From assembly GCA_029547025.1 (NCBI GenBank), contig JAKPQA010000035.1:143880-207879 (forward strand): a DNA stretch of 64,000 nucleotides. The letters run 5' to 3'. Origin of the DNA: Armatimonadota bacterium (lineage in GTDB: Bacteria > Armatimonadota > Zipacnadia > UBA1398 > JAKPQA01). Below are positions 1 through 9,313 of the stretch, in pieces. The position numbers and the translations under genes were made by a program. The number at the start of each line of letters is the position of its first letter. Positions within the stretch are counted from its first letter, which is position 1. The notes under the pieces are model-generated. The model worked only from the letters and a program-made list of their open reading frames with translations, ran no database searches and was not told the origin of the DNA.

Positions 1-139
1 AGCGTGCCTCCGGCCTTCGTTGGAAATCATCGAACCCAGCCGAACGCGCCCCACCGGCCCGAGCGTTCAGGCCGCCTCGTCGGTCCTTCGCGATCCGATG
101 CCCGAGGCCCTTCACCAGGGGGACCAGACGGCGTACCGG

Positions 140-739
140 CTACCTCACCAACGGCAACACCTGTCGAAACTCCGGCCGCTTCGCGTCGCCCACCAGTTCG
201 AGGATGGTCATCTCCGACGTCGTGATCGACGCTCCCGCTTGGCTCATCCGCGCGAGGCCCGCGTCGGCGTCCTCGATGGCACGCGAGCCCACCGCATCGC
301 GGACCACGTGGACCGCAAGCCCTTCCGAGAGCGCCTGCAGAGCGGTCTGGAGCACGCATACATGGGCCTCAATGCCGACCAGGATCACGGTCCGGACTCC
401 GGGAGCCACCACCGCATCACGGATGCCCGGCGTGCCGAGGCAACCGAAGGTGGTCTTCTCCATCTTCACGTCGGGGACTACCTCGAGCACGGGCGCCACG
501 GTGGGCCCCAGACCACGTGGGTACTGCTCGGTGACCACCACGGGCACTCCCAGGATCCGGGCCGCGCGGATCATGCGAACCGCGCGCTCGACCACCCGAT
601 CGCTCTGGTGTATGTGGGGCACCAGTTTCTCCTGGAGGTCAATGACCATCAGCAGGGCGCTCGAGGGCTCAATCAGCCGAGAGAGCGGAGCGTCCGCCAT
701 CATGTCCGACCACCGTCCTTCCACCGAGTGGCGGTTCAT
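140..739 (-). CDS. Isochorismatase-family cysteine hydrolase
   Basis: A 199-residue single-domain cytosolic hydrolase of the isochorismatase-like family. The family's catalytic triad can be seen: Asp34 in IDLQEKL, a Lys in the MEKTTFGC stretch, and the nucleophilic Cys in GIEAHVCV. Length is normal for the ISOC1/YcaC-like group. The physiological substrate cannot be told from sequence; members act on isochorismate, nicotinamide or small amides. The ATG shares an ATGA overlap with the stop of the membrane glycosyltransferase gene upstream (736-739), so the two are probably translationally coupled. A second in-frame Met pair at residues 13-14 is a possible later start. Family is secure, function is open. 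Confidence 0.85.
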   Translation of the reverse strand: MNRHSVEGRWSDMMADAPLSRLIEPSSALLMVIDLQEKLVPHIHQSDRVVERAVRMIRAARILGVPVVVTEQYPRGLGPTVAPVLEVVPDVKMEKTTFGCLGTPGIRDAVVAPGVRTVILVGIEAHVCVLQTALQALSEGLAVHVVRDAVGSRAIEDADAGLARMSQAGASITTSEMTILELVGDAKRPEFRQVLPLVR

Positions 740-2373
740 TCAGAGGGGGCGGGCAACGCCCCTGCCGTCGGAGGCGTCTGTCTTCGGTAGACGCGGATCT
801 CGGGGTTCATGTAGCGCCAATCGTGGGCATGAGAGTCGGGGAAACGGATGCCCAGGAGCATCGGGTCGGATCGGAGGACGGCGCTGAGCCGGTAGTGGCG
901 CTCGAGGAAACGGACGAACTCGGTGGAGCCCGTTGGCCGGAGCCTGGCATCCTGCGGGAACTCGAACTCGGAGAGGACAAACACGTCGGGCCACGCCACC
1001 GCAAGTCGCGAGGGATCCCAAGCCGTGATGGTGACCTCCCAGCCCCGCTCGCGTGCCCACTCCCCGTAGACTCCGGCCGTCCTGGGTCCGCCGTTCAAGC
1101 CGGCGATGGGGGGACTGAAGAACCACGGAGCCTGCACGAGTCCGACGGACGGGTGCCCGTTCTCGGCCTGGGCCACAATGTGGTCCAGGGCCGCATCCCT
1201 CACGTCCGGCCGCCGGTACATACCCGTGTAGGCTGCCGAGTAGGCCAAGGCGTAGAGCCCCACCGCCGCGACGAGGCCCAGCGCGACCCCGGCGTGCCCG
1301 GGCCTGAGCCCGCCGCAGAGCCCGGCCACTACCACCGCCGCAAATGGTGCCAACGGCATAGTGTAGCGCACAAACACCTCGCGGCCACTCCCGGTTACGA
1401 TGACCAGCCACACGAGCCAGGCGGCGAGGGGAACGGAGCGGTCGCGCCGTCGCAGCGCCAGCCAGAGACCTGCGACCATCACCACGACCAGCGGCCATGT
1501 GAGACCGGAGGGGAGCGCCGTCCCGAACAGGTAGGCAAAGCCGCTGACGCCGGGTGGTACCGTGGTTCCGCCCTCGCGCTTGTGCTGGAGCTCGAAGGCG
1601 AAGTCGCGCCAGAAGCTCGAGCGGTCGATGAACGCATAGGGGGTGGTGAGTGCGAAGGCGCCGGTGGCGCAGGCGACCGCGATACCCAGGCCCGCCCAAC
1701 TCGACCTAGACGGAAGCCACCGCCGCTCCCGCCAGGCGGCACAGGCGAGCGGCACGAGCGCCGCCGTGAGGCCCACGTACTTGGTGCTCGCCGCCAAGCC
1801 CGCGAACGCACCGGCCAGAGCGTAGTCGGCAGGCCGAGATCCATCGAGGACCCGCACCCCGCAGAGCACGGCGGCCGCGAGCAGGAATGTGGCCAGCGAG
1901 TCCACCGTGGCATAGGACGAGCCGATCACGTGGATGGGCGTGACGGCCACCAGCCCGGCCGCGACCCATTGTTCACGCTTCCCGAGGAGCCGACCGGCCA
2001 GGGCTCCTGCCAGCACGATGGTGCCGAGCCCGAAGACCAGTGAGACCAGGCGCAGGGCCAGGTAGGGGCCCGAGTCACCGGGCGGCGCGGCACTGAGTCC
2101 GACGGCGCCCAGCACGAGTGCGGAGAGGTACACCGGAAGCGAGCCGTAGTTGAAAAAGTGGGGGTTGAGGTCCCCCGTCCGTGCCATGCGCGACCCGAGT
2201 TCGACGAGCGTGGGTTCGTCGGGGTGGTAGGGAAACAGCTTGTGCTCGTCGGGCAGTCCCCAGGTCAGACCCGGGACGCGGAGCAGCAGGCCCACGAGCA
2301 GAATAGCCGCCCAGCCATACACCGTGGCGCGCGACATGAGACCAGCGGGCGGAGCGCCCGGGGTCCTACCCAT
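736..2373 (-). CDS. GT39/ArnT-like polyprenyl-phosphate-sugar membrane glycosyltransferase
   Basis: A 545-residue polytopic inner-membrane protein of the GT-C class (dolichyl/undecaprenyl-phosphate mannosyltransferase type). The first membrane segment is around residues 18-36. It is followed by an acidic loop with HPDEPT at 50-55 and NPHFFNYGSLP, the layout expected for the catalytic Asp-containing first extracytoplasmic loop. Many further hydrophobic segments follow, then a soluble C-terminal part. Such enzymes move a sugar from a lipid carrier to a lipid or protein acceptor; donor and acceptor are unknown. The start overlaps the end of the upstream YfhO-type gene by 8 bp and the stop overlaps the hydrolase start, so it sits in a tight operon. 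Met13 is an alternative start. Confidence 0.82.
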   Translation of the reverse strand: MGRTPGAPPAGLMSRATVYGWAAILLVGLLLRVPGLTWGLPDEHKLFPYHPDEPTLVELGSRMARTGDLNPHFFNYGSLPVYLSALVLGAVGLSAAPPGDSGPYLALRLVSLVFGLGTIVLAGALAGRLLGKREQWVAAGLVAVTPIHVIGSSYATVDSLATFLLAAAVLCGVRVLDGSRPADYALAGAFAGLAASTKYVGLTAALVPLACAAWRERRWLPSRSSWAGLGIAVACATGAFALTTPYAFIDRSSFWRDFAFELQHKREGGTTVPPGVSGFAYLFGTALPSGLTWPLVVVMVAGLWLALRRRDRSVPLAAWLVWLVIVTGSGREVFVRYTMPLAPFAAVVVAGLCGGLRPGHAGVALGLVAAVGLYALAYSAAYTGMYRRPDVRDAALDHIVAQAENGHPSVGLVQAPWFFSPPIAGLNGGPRTAGVYGEWARERGWEVTITAWDPSRLAVAWPDVFVLSEFEFPQDARLRPTGSTEFVRFLERHYRLSAVLRSDPMLLGIRFPDSHAHDWRYMNPEIRVYRRQTPPTAGALPAPSE

Positions 2374-4780
2374 GGCCCGGCTCTCCGTCCCGGCGCCGGG
2401 CGGCGGCCACGACCACCGCGAGAAGGCCTGCCAGGGTGGTCAACGACACGAACTGACCCACCAGGCTGGTACTGGGTACGAAGACCAGATCGACCGTGGC
2501 GCCACTGGCGGGCACAGGTGTGGCCCACACGACGCCATAGGCCACGTAGAGAGGCGACGGGCTTCCATCGAGGTAGGCTCGCCAGCCCGGAAACGCCGCC
2601 TGTGAAACGACCAGCCACCCCGCCCCGCCGGCCCGGGCACGCACCGAGTTGGTCCGGACCTGGACCGCGGCGGGCGCGCAGCCACGTCCCGACTCCGCTT
2701 CGCCAGCCGCGTGTCCCTCGATGGGCACTTCGGCCCGCGGGTCGAAGGCAGCCTCATCAAAGCACGCCAGGGCAGCCACCTGGTCACTCACGGGCCGAGC
2801 TCGGGGCACGACCGACGCCGGAGGGAACGCTGACGGCCGACGGTGCACCAGCGACGTGCCTTCGACGGGCTCGGTACCCGGGAACGCCCCTCGGGCCACG
2901 AGGTGCCGCACTCCGAGCACGTCCAGTAGCTTCGCTCGCCCGTCGGACAGGGCCTCGTAGGGCGGAGCCAGCGCCAGATGGCGCAGCACCTCGTCGTACC
3001 GCTTGGTGTACAGCGACTCCGAGCCACGGACCTCCGCAAGGCCGTAGGTCATCCCGACGTTCGGCGAGAGGCGGGCCAGCGTGTCTTCCCCCGAGCCAGT
3101 GCGTGCCACCGGCCCGAGGGCCGCGATGCGCTGCGGCCGGTCGGCACGGAGTGCTTCCAAGGCGGGTTGCCGCGTCTCGATGATGACGGGATCACACGCC
3201 GGCTCGAAGCGCTGGCCGAATGCCAGCATGTCGACGACCACCAGCGTGACCCCCGCCGCAACGAGGGGCCGGGGCGCCACCCGTCGGGCGAGTCTTGCGG
3301 CCGTCAGCCCGAGGATCGTGGCGGCGAGGCCGATGCACATGGCGATCCGTCCCTGGACCCGCACCAGCGCATCGCTGCCGCCGACGGCAGTCAGGACCGA
3401 CCGTGGAAACCCGGCGGCCTCGGAGTCCATCACGATCGGAAGAAGACACCGCAGCCCCACCACGGCGACCAGCGCCATTGAGACGAGAAGCGCACGCCCC
3501 ATCCGCCGCCGCATCGCGGGGGCCGTCTCGTCCAGCACCGCCTCGAGTCCCATGGCCCCCAGGATCGGAATGGTCAGGCAGGCGACACACAGCACTCGGC
3601 CCAGGTTGGGCATCTGGTTCATGCCCGGTACCAGATAATAGGTGAGCCGGTTCAGGGGCGAGCCCATGGCCAGCAGGACCGCCACGCCGGTGGCGCCGGC
3701 GAGGAACCAGCGCTCGGGCCGGCGGCCGGCGGCAAGGCCTACCAGAGCCAGAGCGGCCAGAACGCAGCTGGGGTAGGCGCATCCCTCGATGAAATGGTTC
3801 ACGCCCAACCCCATCTGGCGGCCGACCTCGTCGGTATAGTCGGCTGGGTTGCCAAAGGCATCCGGGACGAGCAACGTCATGAGCTGCGCGGGCTGGATAC
3901 CGATGAGTGACTCATAGGGGATGGCACCGGTCCGGTAGTTGATCCGCCCGAACTCGAGCGTGGGCAGCAACTGGGCCGCGGCCAGTGAGGTGCCCGTCAG
4001 CAGCCCACCGGCCAGCAGGCACACGAGCCAGAAGGCCTCGGTGCGCCCCTCGGTGCGCAGAAGCCCGCCGACGCGGTAGAGCCCGTATGCCAACGTGGTC
4101 AGCATCACGTACAGGCTGATCTGGCCATGCCCGGCGAGAAAGGTCATCGCCACGGCGCCCGCAAGGAGGACGGCATCGGATACCTTCCGGCGCCGCGCCA
4201 GCCGATCGATGCACCAGAGCGCCGCCGGCATCCACGTCACCGCCGCCACGGGCGTGACGTAACACAGCCACACCACCATGAAGCCACTCAGGCCGAAGCC
4301 CAGTCCGGCGGCGCACGACGGCCAGTGCCCGAGCCCGAGACCTCGGGCGAACCCGAATGCGAACAGCCCGGCCATCACCAGGTGTAGGTACGCCACCCAC
4401 TCGAATGCCTGGGGCACGGGAAGCACGCAAAAGAGCAGATTCGGCGGGTAGTAGATTGATGATTGCAGGTTCGCGACAAAGGCGGTGCCCGAGAACATGT
4501 ACGGGTTCCACAGGGGGACGGTGCCCTGGCGGAGTTCGCGGGCGGCGTGTGTGCGCCATGGGAGCTGCTGCTGGATAGGGTCGAGCATTGGGTTCTGGGG
4601 CCGCTGGAAGCCGGGGACCAGTCCGCGCGCCTCCGAGCGCCACGGTTCCATGAGCAGCAGCACGTCGGCGGGGAGCAGGATGCGAGGAGTGAACAGCGAC
4701 CGTGCGAGCAACAGCGCCGGCACGAAGACCAGAACAGCGACGGCCGCGACGCCTGGCCCGGGGCCGGAAGCACGTCGCAT
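2366..4780 (-). CDS. YfhO-family multi-spanning membrane protein (copy 2)
   Basis: An 804-residue membrane protein resembling YfhO, a GT-C-like family linked to glycosylation of cell-envelope polymers such as teichoic acid in Firmicutes. Visible marks are GTVPLWNPYMFSG followed by YYPPNLLF in the first large extracytoplasmic loop, many membrane segments, and a C-terminal soluble portion ending in a last helix. The open frame extends further upstream, but the start chosen (ATG at 4780, MRRASG) forms a TGATG junction with the stop of the preceding paralog, and the upstream extension reads as antisense noise. It is a tandem paralog of the gene before it. Biochemical role is inferred only from family and from the adjacent GT39 gene. 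Confidence 0.8.
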   Translation of the reverse strand: MRRASGPGPGVAAVAVLVFVPALLLARSLFTPRILLPADVLLLMEPWRSEARGLVPGFQRPQNPMLDPIQQQLPWRTHAARELRQGTVPLWNPYMFSGTAFVANLQSSIYYPPNLLFCVLPVPQAFEWVAYLHLVMAGLFAFGFARGLGLGHWPSCAAGLGFGLSGFMVVWLCYVTPVAAVTWMPAALWCIDRLARRRKVSDAVLLAGAVAMTFLAGHGQISLYVMLTTLAYGLYRVGGLLRTEGRTEAFWLVCLLAGGLLTGTSLAAAQLLPTLEFGRINYRTGAIPYESLIGIQPAQLMTLLVPDAFGNPADYTDEVGRQMGLGVNHFIEGCAYPSCVLAALALVGLAAGRRPERWFLAGATGVAVLLAMGSPLNRLTYYLVPGMNQMPNLGRVLCVACLTIPILGAMGLEAVLDETAPAMRRRMGRALLVSMALVAVVGLRCLLPIVMDSEAAGFPRSVLTAVGGSDALVRVQGRIAMCIGLAATILGLTAARLARRVAPRPLVAAGVTLVVVDMLAFGQRFEPACDPVIIETRQPALEALRADRPQRIAALGPVARTGSGEDTLARLSPNVGMTYGLAEVRGSESLYTKRYDEVLRHLALAPPYEALSDGRAKLLDVLGVRHLVARGAFPGTEPVEGTSLVHRRPSAFPPASVVPRARPVSDQVAALACFDEAAFDPRAEVPIEGHAAGEAESGRGCAPAAVQVRTNSVRARAGGAGWLVVSQAAFPGWRAYLDGSPSPLYVAYGVVWATPVPASGATVDLVFVPSTSLVGQFVSLTTLAGLLAVVVAAARRRDGEPGHG

Positions 4781-7032
4781 CAGCCATCGCCCCCCGCCCG
4801 GGACTGCCTGGCGCCGGCATACGCCCACGAGGCCAGGGCACAGAGGCCGGCGAGAGCCACCAGCGAGACGAAGGCGCCCACCCAGTATGTGGTGGGCAGG
4901 TAGATCGCCCGGGTGGCGCCGGGCTGTACGGTCCGAAACATCCGGTCGCTCATCCCACACGGCTGCTGGCCGTCTGGCCCAACCGAGTACCACCCCGGGT
5001 AGTAGCTTTCCCGCGTCGGCCACATACCCTCGCCGGTCATCGTGCCGGCAAGAGTCACGGAGTTCGCGGCCAGACCGGTCACCATGGGTCCCGGATCGCG
5101 TCCGGAAGGCAGCTCATACAAAGAGACGCCGTGCCCGCGCTCGCCGAGGTGGCGCGCCCCCCAGCCCGAGGGAAGTGGACGCCGGCTCAGGACGCGGGTC
5201 ACGCCCATCTGCCGCAGTAGCTTGGGGTCGATGGCCGCCACGGGATCCGGGCCATTCCGCCCCAGGAGCACCATGTTCCCATTGATGGCCGGGCAGGGCT
5301 GCCGCCCTCCGTTCGCCCGCATGAGATAGCTCTTCGTGTGGGCCGCAAACAACGAGTCGTAGCCCTGCACGTCGCGAATCCCATACACTGTCGCGCTGTT
5401 GGGCGGCAGCACTGTGAGTGGCGGCCGGCCGAAGGTCCAGTCATCGGTCAGCGCCAGAACGCGCTGGGACACGGGCAGTTGGCGCAGCTCGTTCGTGAGC
5501 GCCGTCTCGGCGTAGATGCTCGACGGTTCGATGGTCAGGTTCGTGCCGCGCCCCAGCCCAAGCAGTTCGACTCCAGCGAGGCACACCCACATCCACCCGA
5601 GCCGACGGGTGCCGCCGAATCGGACCAACAGGAGCGTGAGAACGAGCCCGAGGCCGCCCACGGCCACAGGAAGCGCGGCCCGGCGATCCGTGGCGACAGC
5701 CTCGGGGCCCACACGGGCCAGGCACAAGAGGCCCAGAACCGCGACGGCGACACTCCCGGCCAGGGCCCAGTCGCGGCCCTCGCGGGCCCGCCTGAGTTCA
5801 TCGACTCCGTACCCCGCGAGCAGCGCTGCCCCGAGGCAGAACAGACACAGTACCCGAGGCAGCCCCGAGAAGCGGTTGAACCCGGGCAGCCCCACATACA
5901 GCGTATGGGCGAGCGGCGTGCCCGCGGCGACCAGCAGGGCGCCGACCGCCAGGGCGGCGAAGAAGCGCGCCGCCCAGTTGCGCCGGCATGCCGCGAGGCC
6001 GGCACCGGCCAGCACGAGAGCCATGGTGCCCACGTAGCCGCACATCTCCATCCGGTTCTGCGTCAGCGGCGTGAGGTACCACCCATGGGACGGGTTCCCG
6101 AGCAGATTCGGGGCCACCAGCGCCGCCAGGTCGTATCGGCCTAGCGCCCCTTCGGCCAACGAGGCAAACGGCGGTGCTCCGATGCGGTGGCCGTAGTGGA
6201 CCAGCTCGGCCGAAGGCAACAGCTGGATGGCCCCGGCCAGGAGCCCCAGCACGAAGCCCGACTTTTCCTGAACCTCCAGCCCCAGAGTCGCCCGGAACCC
6301 CAGGCGGCGCCATGTGACCCCCTTCAGCGCGATGAGCCACGCCACCAGGGTGACCAGGGCGTAGTAGGCGATCTGGAAGTGGCCGGCGAGCACCATGCAG
6401 GCGATCGAAGACCCCATCACCAGCGGCCACGCCAACCCTCCGGTGCCGTCGAAGTGCCTCTTCCCGGCGCACATGGCCAGCGGGAGCCACACAATGACAT
6501 TCATGAACGTCGGCAGCGGCAGCCAGGCGATCAGCCAGCCGCACAACATGAACGCCACGCCAGCCAGGGACGCGGCGGCATCGCTGAGCTCCACAGCCCG
6601 GCCCAGCCAGTAGGTGAACGTGCCGGCCATGAAGAGATGCACCACGGCGGACCACCCGAAGGCCGAGGCCGTGGGCAGGAGCCAGAAGAGGAGGTTCGGC
6701 GGGTAGAAGACGGCGGACTGCCCATTGGCGGCGAAGGGCGTGCCGCAGAACTGGTACGGGTTCCACAGCGGCACCTCGCCCGACCGGAGCGTCACGCGCG
6801 CGAAGTGCCGCCAGGGGTAGAACTGAAGTACCCCATCCGCGGCCAACGGGTTCCAGATGGGCTCGCCGGCCGTGGCCACTGGCGGATCGCCCCACGGAGC
6901 CCAATGCTGCTGGTAGTGAGCCGGAACCAAGGCGCGCCCCACGATCACGCCGGGGCACGCCGCGATGGCCAGGACCAGGAACGCCGCGTAGGGAATCCAG
7001 CGGCGGAGCCGGTTTGGCGGGGAGGCCTCCAA
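4780..7032 (-). CDS. YfhO-family multi-spanning membrane protein (copy 1)
   Basis: A 750-residue polytopic membrane protein paralogous to the next gene. A first membrane helix near residues 13-30 precedes a large loop with GEVPLWNPYQFCG and FYPPNLLFWLLP, the same signature as its neighbour. About a dozen further hydrophobic segments follow, with a soluble C-terminal domain and a final helix near the end. Start is TTG, preceded by GAGAG at short distance; no better ATG lies nearby. The stop shares one base with the next ATG. The pair plus GT39 looks like a small envelope-glycosylation module. The acceptor is unknown, and YfhO function outside Firmicutes is not established. Confidence 0.8.
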   Translation of the reverse strand: MEASPPNRLRRWIPYAAFLVLAIAACPGVIVGRALVPAHYQQHWAPWGDPPVATAGEPIWNPLAADGVLQFYPWRHFARVTLRSGEVPLWNPYQFCGTPFAANGQSAVFYPPNLLFWLLPTASAFGWSAVVHLFMAGTFTYWLGRAVELSDAAASLAGVAFMLCGWLIAWLPLPTFMNVIVWLPLAMCAGKRHFDGTGGLAWPLVMGSSIACMVLAGHFQIAYYALVTLVAWLIALKGVTWRRLGFRATLGLEVQEKSGFVLGLLAGAIQLLPSAELVHYGHRIGAPPFASLAEGALGRYDLAALVAPNLLGNPSHGWYLTPLTQNRMEMCGYVGTMALVLAGAGLAACRRNWAARFFAALAVGALLVAAGTPLAHTLYVGLPGFNRFSGLPRVLCLFCLGAALLAGYGVDELRRAREGRDWALAGSVAVAVLGLLCLARVGPEAVATDRRAALPVAVGGLGLVLTLLLVRFGGTRRLGWMWVCLAGVELLGLGRGTNLTIEPSSIYAETALTNELRQLPVSQRVLALTDDWTFGRPPLTVLPPNSATVYGIRDVQGYDSLFAAHTKSYLMRANGGRQPCPAINGNMVLLGRNGPDPVAAIDPKLLRQMGVTRVLSRRPLPSGWGARHLGERGHGVSLYELPSGRDPGPMVTGLAANSVTLAGTMTGEGMWPTRESYYPGWYSVGPDGQQPCGMSDRMFRTVQPGATRAIYLPTTYWVGAFVSLVALAGLCALASWAYAGARQSRAGGDG

Positions 7033-7057
7033 AGTCTCTCGTCAGCCCCGTCGCAAC

Positions 7058-7903
7058 CTAGTTCGGCTGAGGCGCCGTGACGGGTTGGCCCTCGGCCTTG
7101 GGCTCGACCCGGCGAACCGTGACCTGAACGTCGTTGAACGTCACACTGAGCTTCTGGAAGGCCTCGGGGCCCGTGGCGATGGTACCGCTCATCACACCAT
7201 CCTGCGCCCGGATCTCGCCCGACTCCAGAACGAGCTCCGAGGTTACCTCGGCGCGGATGTCTCCCGTCATAGGGTCACCATATGCGTACGAGACCGGTGT
7301 GGTCAGCGTCGAGCGAACGACGGCGACTGGTGTGCCCTCGACGTCCTTCACCTCGACCAGGGTGGCCTCCCCCGTGACCTTCCGCGGCGTGCCGTCGGGC
7401 CCGATGGTGGTGTGACTGCAGTCCCATGTGGCGCCGGGCTCGACCGGGTCCTTGGGCAGCAGGAAGCCATCCAGCGCCCAGAGGCACAGCACGACCGGAT
7501 CCTCGCCCGCGTAGGCCACGGCGGTTCCCTCCACGGCCACCACCCGGCGAGTCGCGTCCCGCGTGCACACCAGCGTCTCATCCGCCGAGGTCGATGGCAG
7601 GTAAGCGCCAGCCGCACTGAGGTGGCCCTTGTCGATCACCACACTGCTGACCACCTTGCCGGCCTCGGACTCGGTAACCTCCTCGGTATACACGGCGCGC
7701 CCCTCGGCCCCTACGCCCGCGGCATACTCTGACACATCCACCGTGCCTTGCATGGTCACTTGGTAGGTGCGCTTGGCTCCTTTCTCCGGGGCGTACTTGA
7801 GGGTCACCGGATCAGCCCAACCCGCAGAAACCATCGCGGCGGCAACCCACACTGCGGCGAACCCGAGAGCCCGCCCCCTGCGGCATGCAACACGTGGCGA
7901 CAT
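7058..7903 (-). CDS. Secreted protein of unknown function
   Basis: A 281-residue exported protein. An N-terminal signal peptide (Arg-rich start, hydrophobic core near residues 13-27, likely cut after SAGWA) is followed by a beta-rich soluble domain starting LKYAPEKGAKRTYQV. The pattern of a short strand, a 'kG..r.Y.v' turn and later 'V.TP.G' loops loosely recalls the DUF6263-type secreted proteins, but I cannot confirm the family. A good ribosome site (GAGGTGAGG) sits just before the ATG. It lies 25 bp upstream of the YfhO pair and 38 bp after the TPR gene, in the same direction, so it is probably co-transcribed with them. Confidence 0.7.
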   Translation of the reverse strand: MSPRVACRRGRALGFAAVWVAAAMVSAGWADPVTLKYAPEKGAKRTYQVTMQGTVDVSEYAAGVGAEGRAVYTEEVTESEAGKVVSSVVIDKGHLSAAGAYLPSTSADETLVCTRDATRRVVAVEGTAVAYAGEDPVVLCLWALDGFLLPKDPVEPGATWDCSHTTIGPDGTPRKVTGEATLVEVKDVEGTPVAVVRSTLTTPVSYAYGDPMTGDIRAEVTSELVLESGEIRAQDGVMSGTIATGPEAFQKLSVTFNDVQVTVRRVEPKAEGQPVTAPQPN

Positions 7904-7941
7904 CGAACCTCACCTCTCCGTCAGGTCCCCGGCGCCGATGC

Positions 7942-9258
7942 CTAGGATGACTCTGGCTTTCCGGCCAGGGCCTCGATCTCGGCCCGGATCCGCTCGCGCT
8001 CGGTCGCGTCGGGCGTGAGCCACTCGGCATAGCGGAGCGCGGCGAGGGCCGGCTCGGTCCGCCCCATCTTGGCCCAGGCCGTCCCGAGCGCGTGAGTGGC
8101 TCCCGCGTGCTCGGGTTCGGCCTCCAGGCACTTCCCGAGCACTTCGGCGGCCTCATTGTACTTGCCCAGGCCGATAAGCACCTCGCCCCGCGCGTACTGC
8201 CCCATGGTCAGCTCTGGTTCGATCGACAACGCCCGATCGGCATAGGCCAGTCCGTCGTTGGGCTGGTCCAGCCGGGCGTAGCACAGGGCGATCTGGCACA
8301 GCGCGTCCAGGCTCGGGCCTTCTCCAGAGGAAATACGGTACAACTCGTCTGCCTTCTTCAACAGTGGGATCGCCTGGTCGTACTTCCCGAGCTTCACGAG
8401 CAGCAGCCCCAGGTTGTAGGGTGCTTGGTACATTCCGGGGTCGTCCTCCATCGCCCTGCGGTACCACTCGATCTGGCGGTCGGGGTCGGTCTGGCGCCTG
8501 GCTCGCTCGAAACTGGGGTTGGTCCGCAACCGGAGCGGGCCAATGCCGGGAGGGTCGGTCGCGTTCCAGGCGGGGCCCCAGTAACGCCGTTCCGACATGT
8601 CGAGCAGCATCAGCTCGGTCTCGGCCCACTGGCGGTCTTCCTGGGCTTTGGCGTTCCGCACAAGCCATCGCAGATGGACACGAGCCTCTTGGGTGAGCCC
8701 CTGCCGCGAGAAGACATCGGCCGCGCGCCGACGCGGGTCGCGCTCCTCAGGGGCCAGGCGAGTGGCTTGGCGCAGCGGTTCGACCGCTTCCTCGGGCCGG
8801 CCGCTCCGGATGTGGGCCAGCGCCAGCCAATGGAGCCGCACCCAGCTATCGGGCTCGGCCGCAACGGCTCGCTCGAGCCAACCAGCCGCCGCGCGGTAGC
8901 GCTTCAGGCGGAAGAGCACTTGTCCCAGTTCAAAGAGCGCGTCGGGGTCGTCGGGCTGCAGACAGAGGGCTGTCAGAAGCTGGCTGCGCGCCGCCTCGTC
9001 GCCCTTTCCCTCGAACGTCCGCTCGTAGTGCCGGGCCAGGGTCAACCTCAGGGACGGTAACGTCGGTGCCTGCGCCACCCACTCGCGGAACTGGTCGACC
9101 TCGGATGAGGTGCCCTGCGAGACCTCGGCCACCGGCGTCTGGGCAGCCGGCTCGCTCGCGCCCGGCTGCGCCTCCAACGGAACCCGGCACGAGAACCCCA
9201 TGGCCAAGGCCAGAGCGCAGCCGGCTAGGGCGGCCAGCATGGGAACGACCCTGGTCAT
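7942..9258 (-). CDS. Exported tetratricopeptide-repeat protein
   Basis: A 438-residue protein with a signal peptide or weak lipobox (ending near GFSC, residues 21-24) and TPR-type helical repeats over most of its length. Repeats are recognisable from recurring A-L-Y/A-P patterns such as DPDALFELGQVLFRLKRY, MYQAPYNLGLLLVKLGKY and GATHALGTAWAKMGRT. It probably acts as a protein-interaction scaffold in the envelope. No catalytic domain is visible. It lies 55 bp downstream of the aspartate kinase gene and upstream of the secreted protein and YfhO pair. The lipobox is not canonical (Gly at -3, Ser at -1), so membrane anchoring is uncertain. Confidence 0.8.
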   Translation of the reverse strand: MTRVVPMLAALAGCALALAMGFSCRVPLEAQPGASEPAAQTPVAEVSQGTSSEVDQFREWVAQAPTLPSLRLTLARHYERTFEGKGDEAARSQLLTALCLQPDDPDALFELGQVLFRLKRYRAAAGWLERAVAAEPDSWVRLHWLALAHIRSGRPEEAVEPLRQATRLAPEERDPRRRAADVFSRQGLTQEARVHLRWLVRNAKAQEDRQWAETELMLLDMSERRYWGPAWNATDPPGIGPLRLRTNPSFERARRQTDPDRQIEWYRRAMEDDPGMYQAPYNLGLLLVKLGKYDQAIPLLKKADELYRISSGEGPSLDALCQIALCYARLDQPNDGLAYADRALSIEPELTMGQYARGEVLIGLGKYNEAAEVLGKCLEAEPEHAGATHALGTAWAKMGRTEPALAALRYAEWLTPDATERERIRAEIEALAGKPESS

Positions 9259-9313
9259 CGTCAGCGCATCTCCGTCCCCAGCGAGCCTCGGGGTGAGCCC
9301 GAGACGTCCGGGC

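Noticed and set aside
823..2043. A 406-codon open frame on the plus strand
   Set aside because: It is antisense to the GT39 gene, rich in Arg/Gly/Pro/His with no domain; high GC removes stops from shadow frames.
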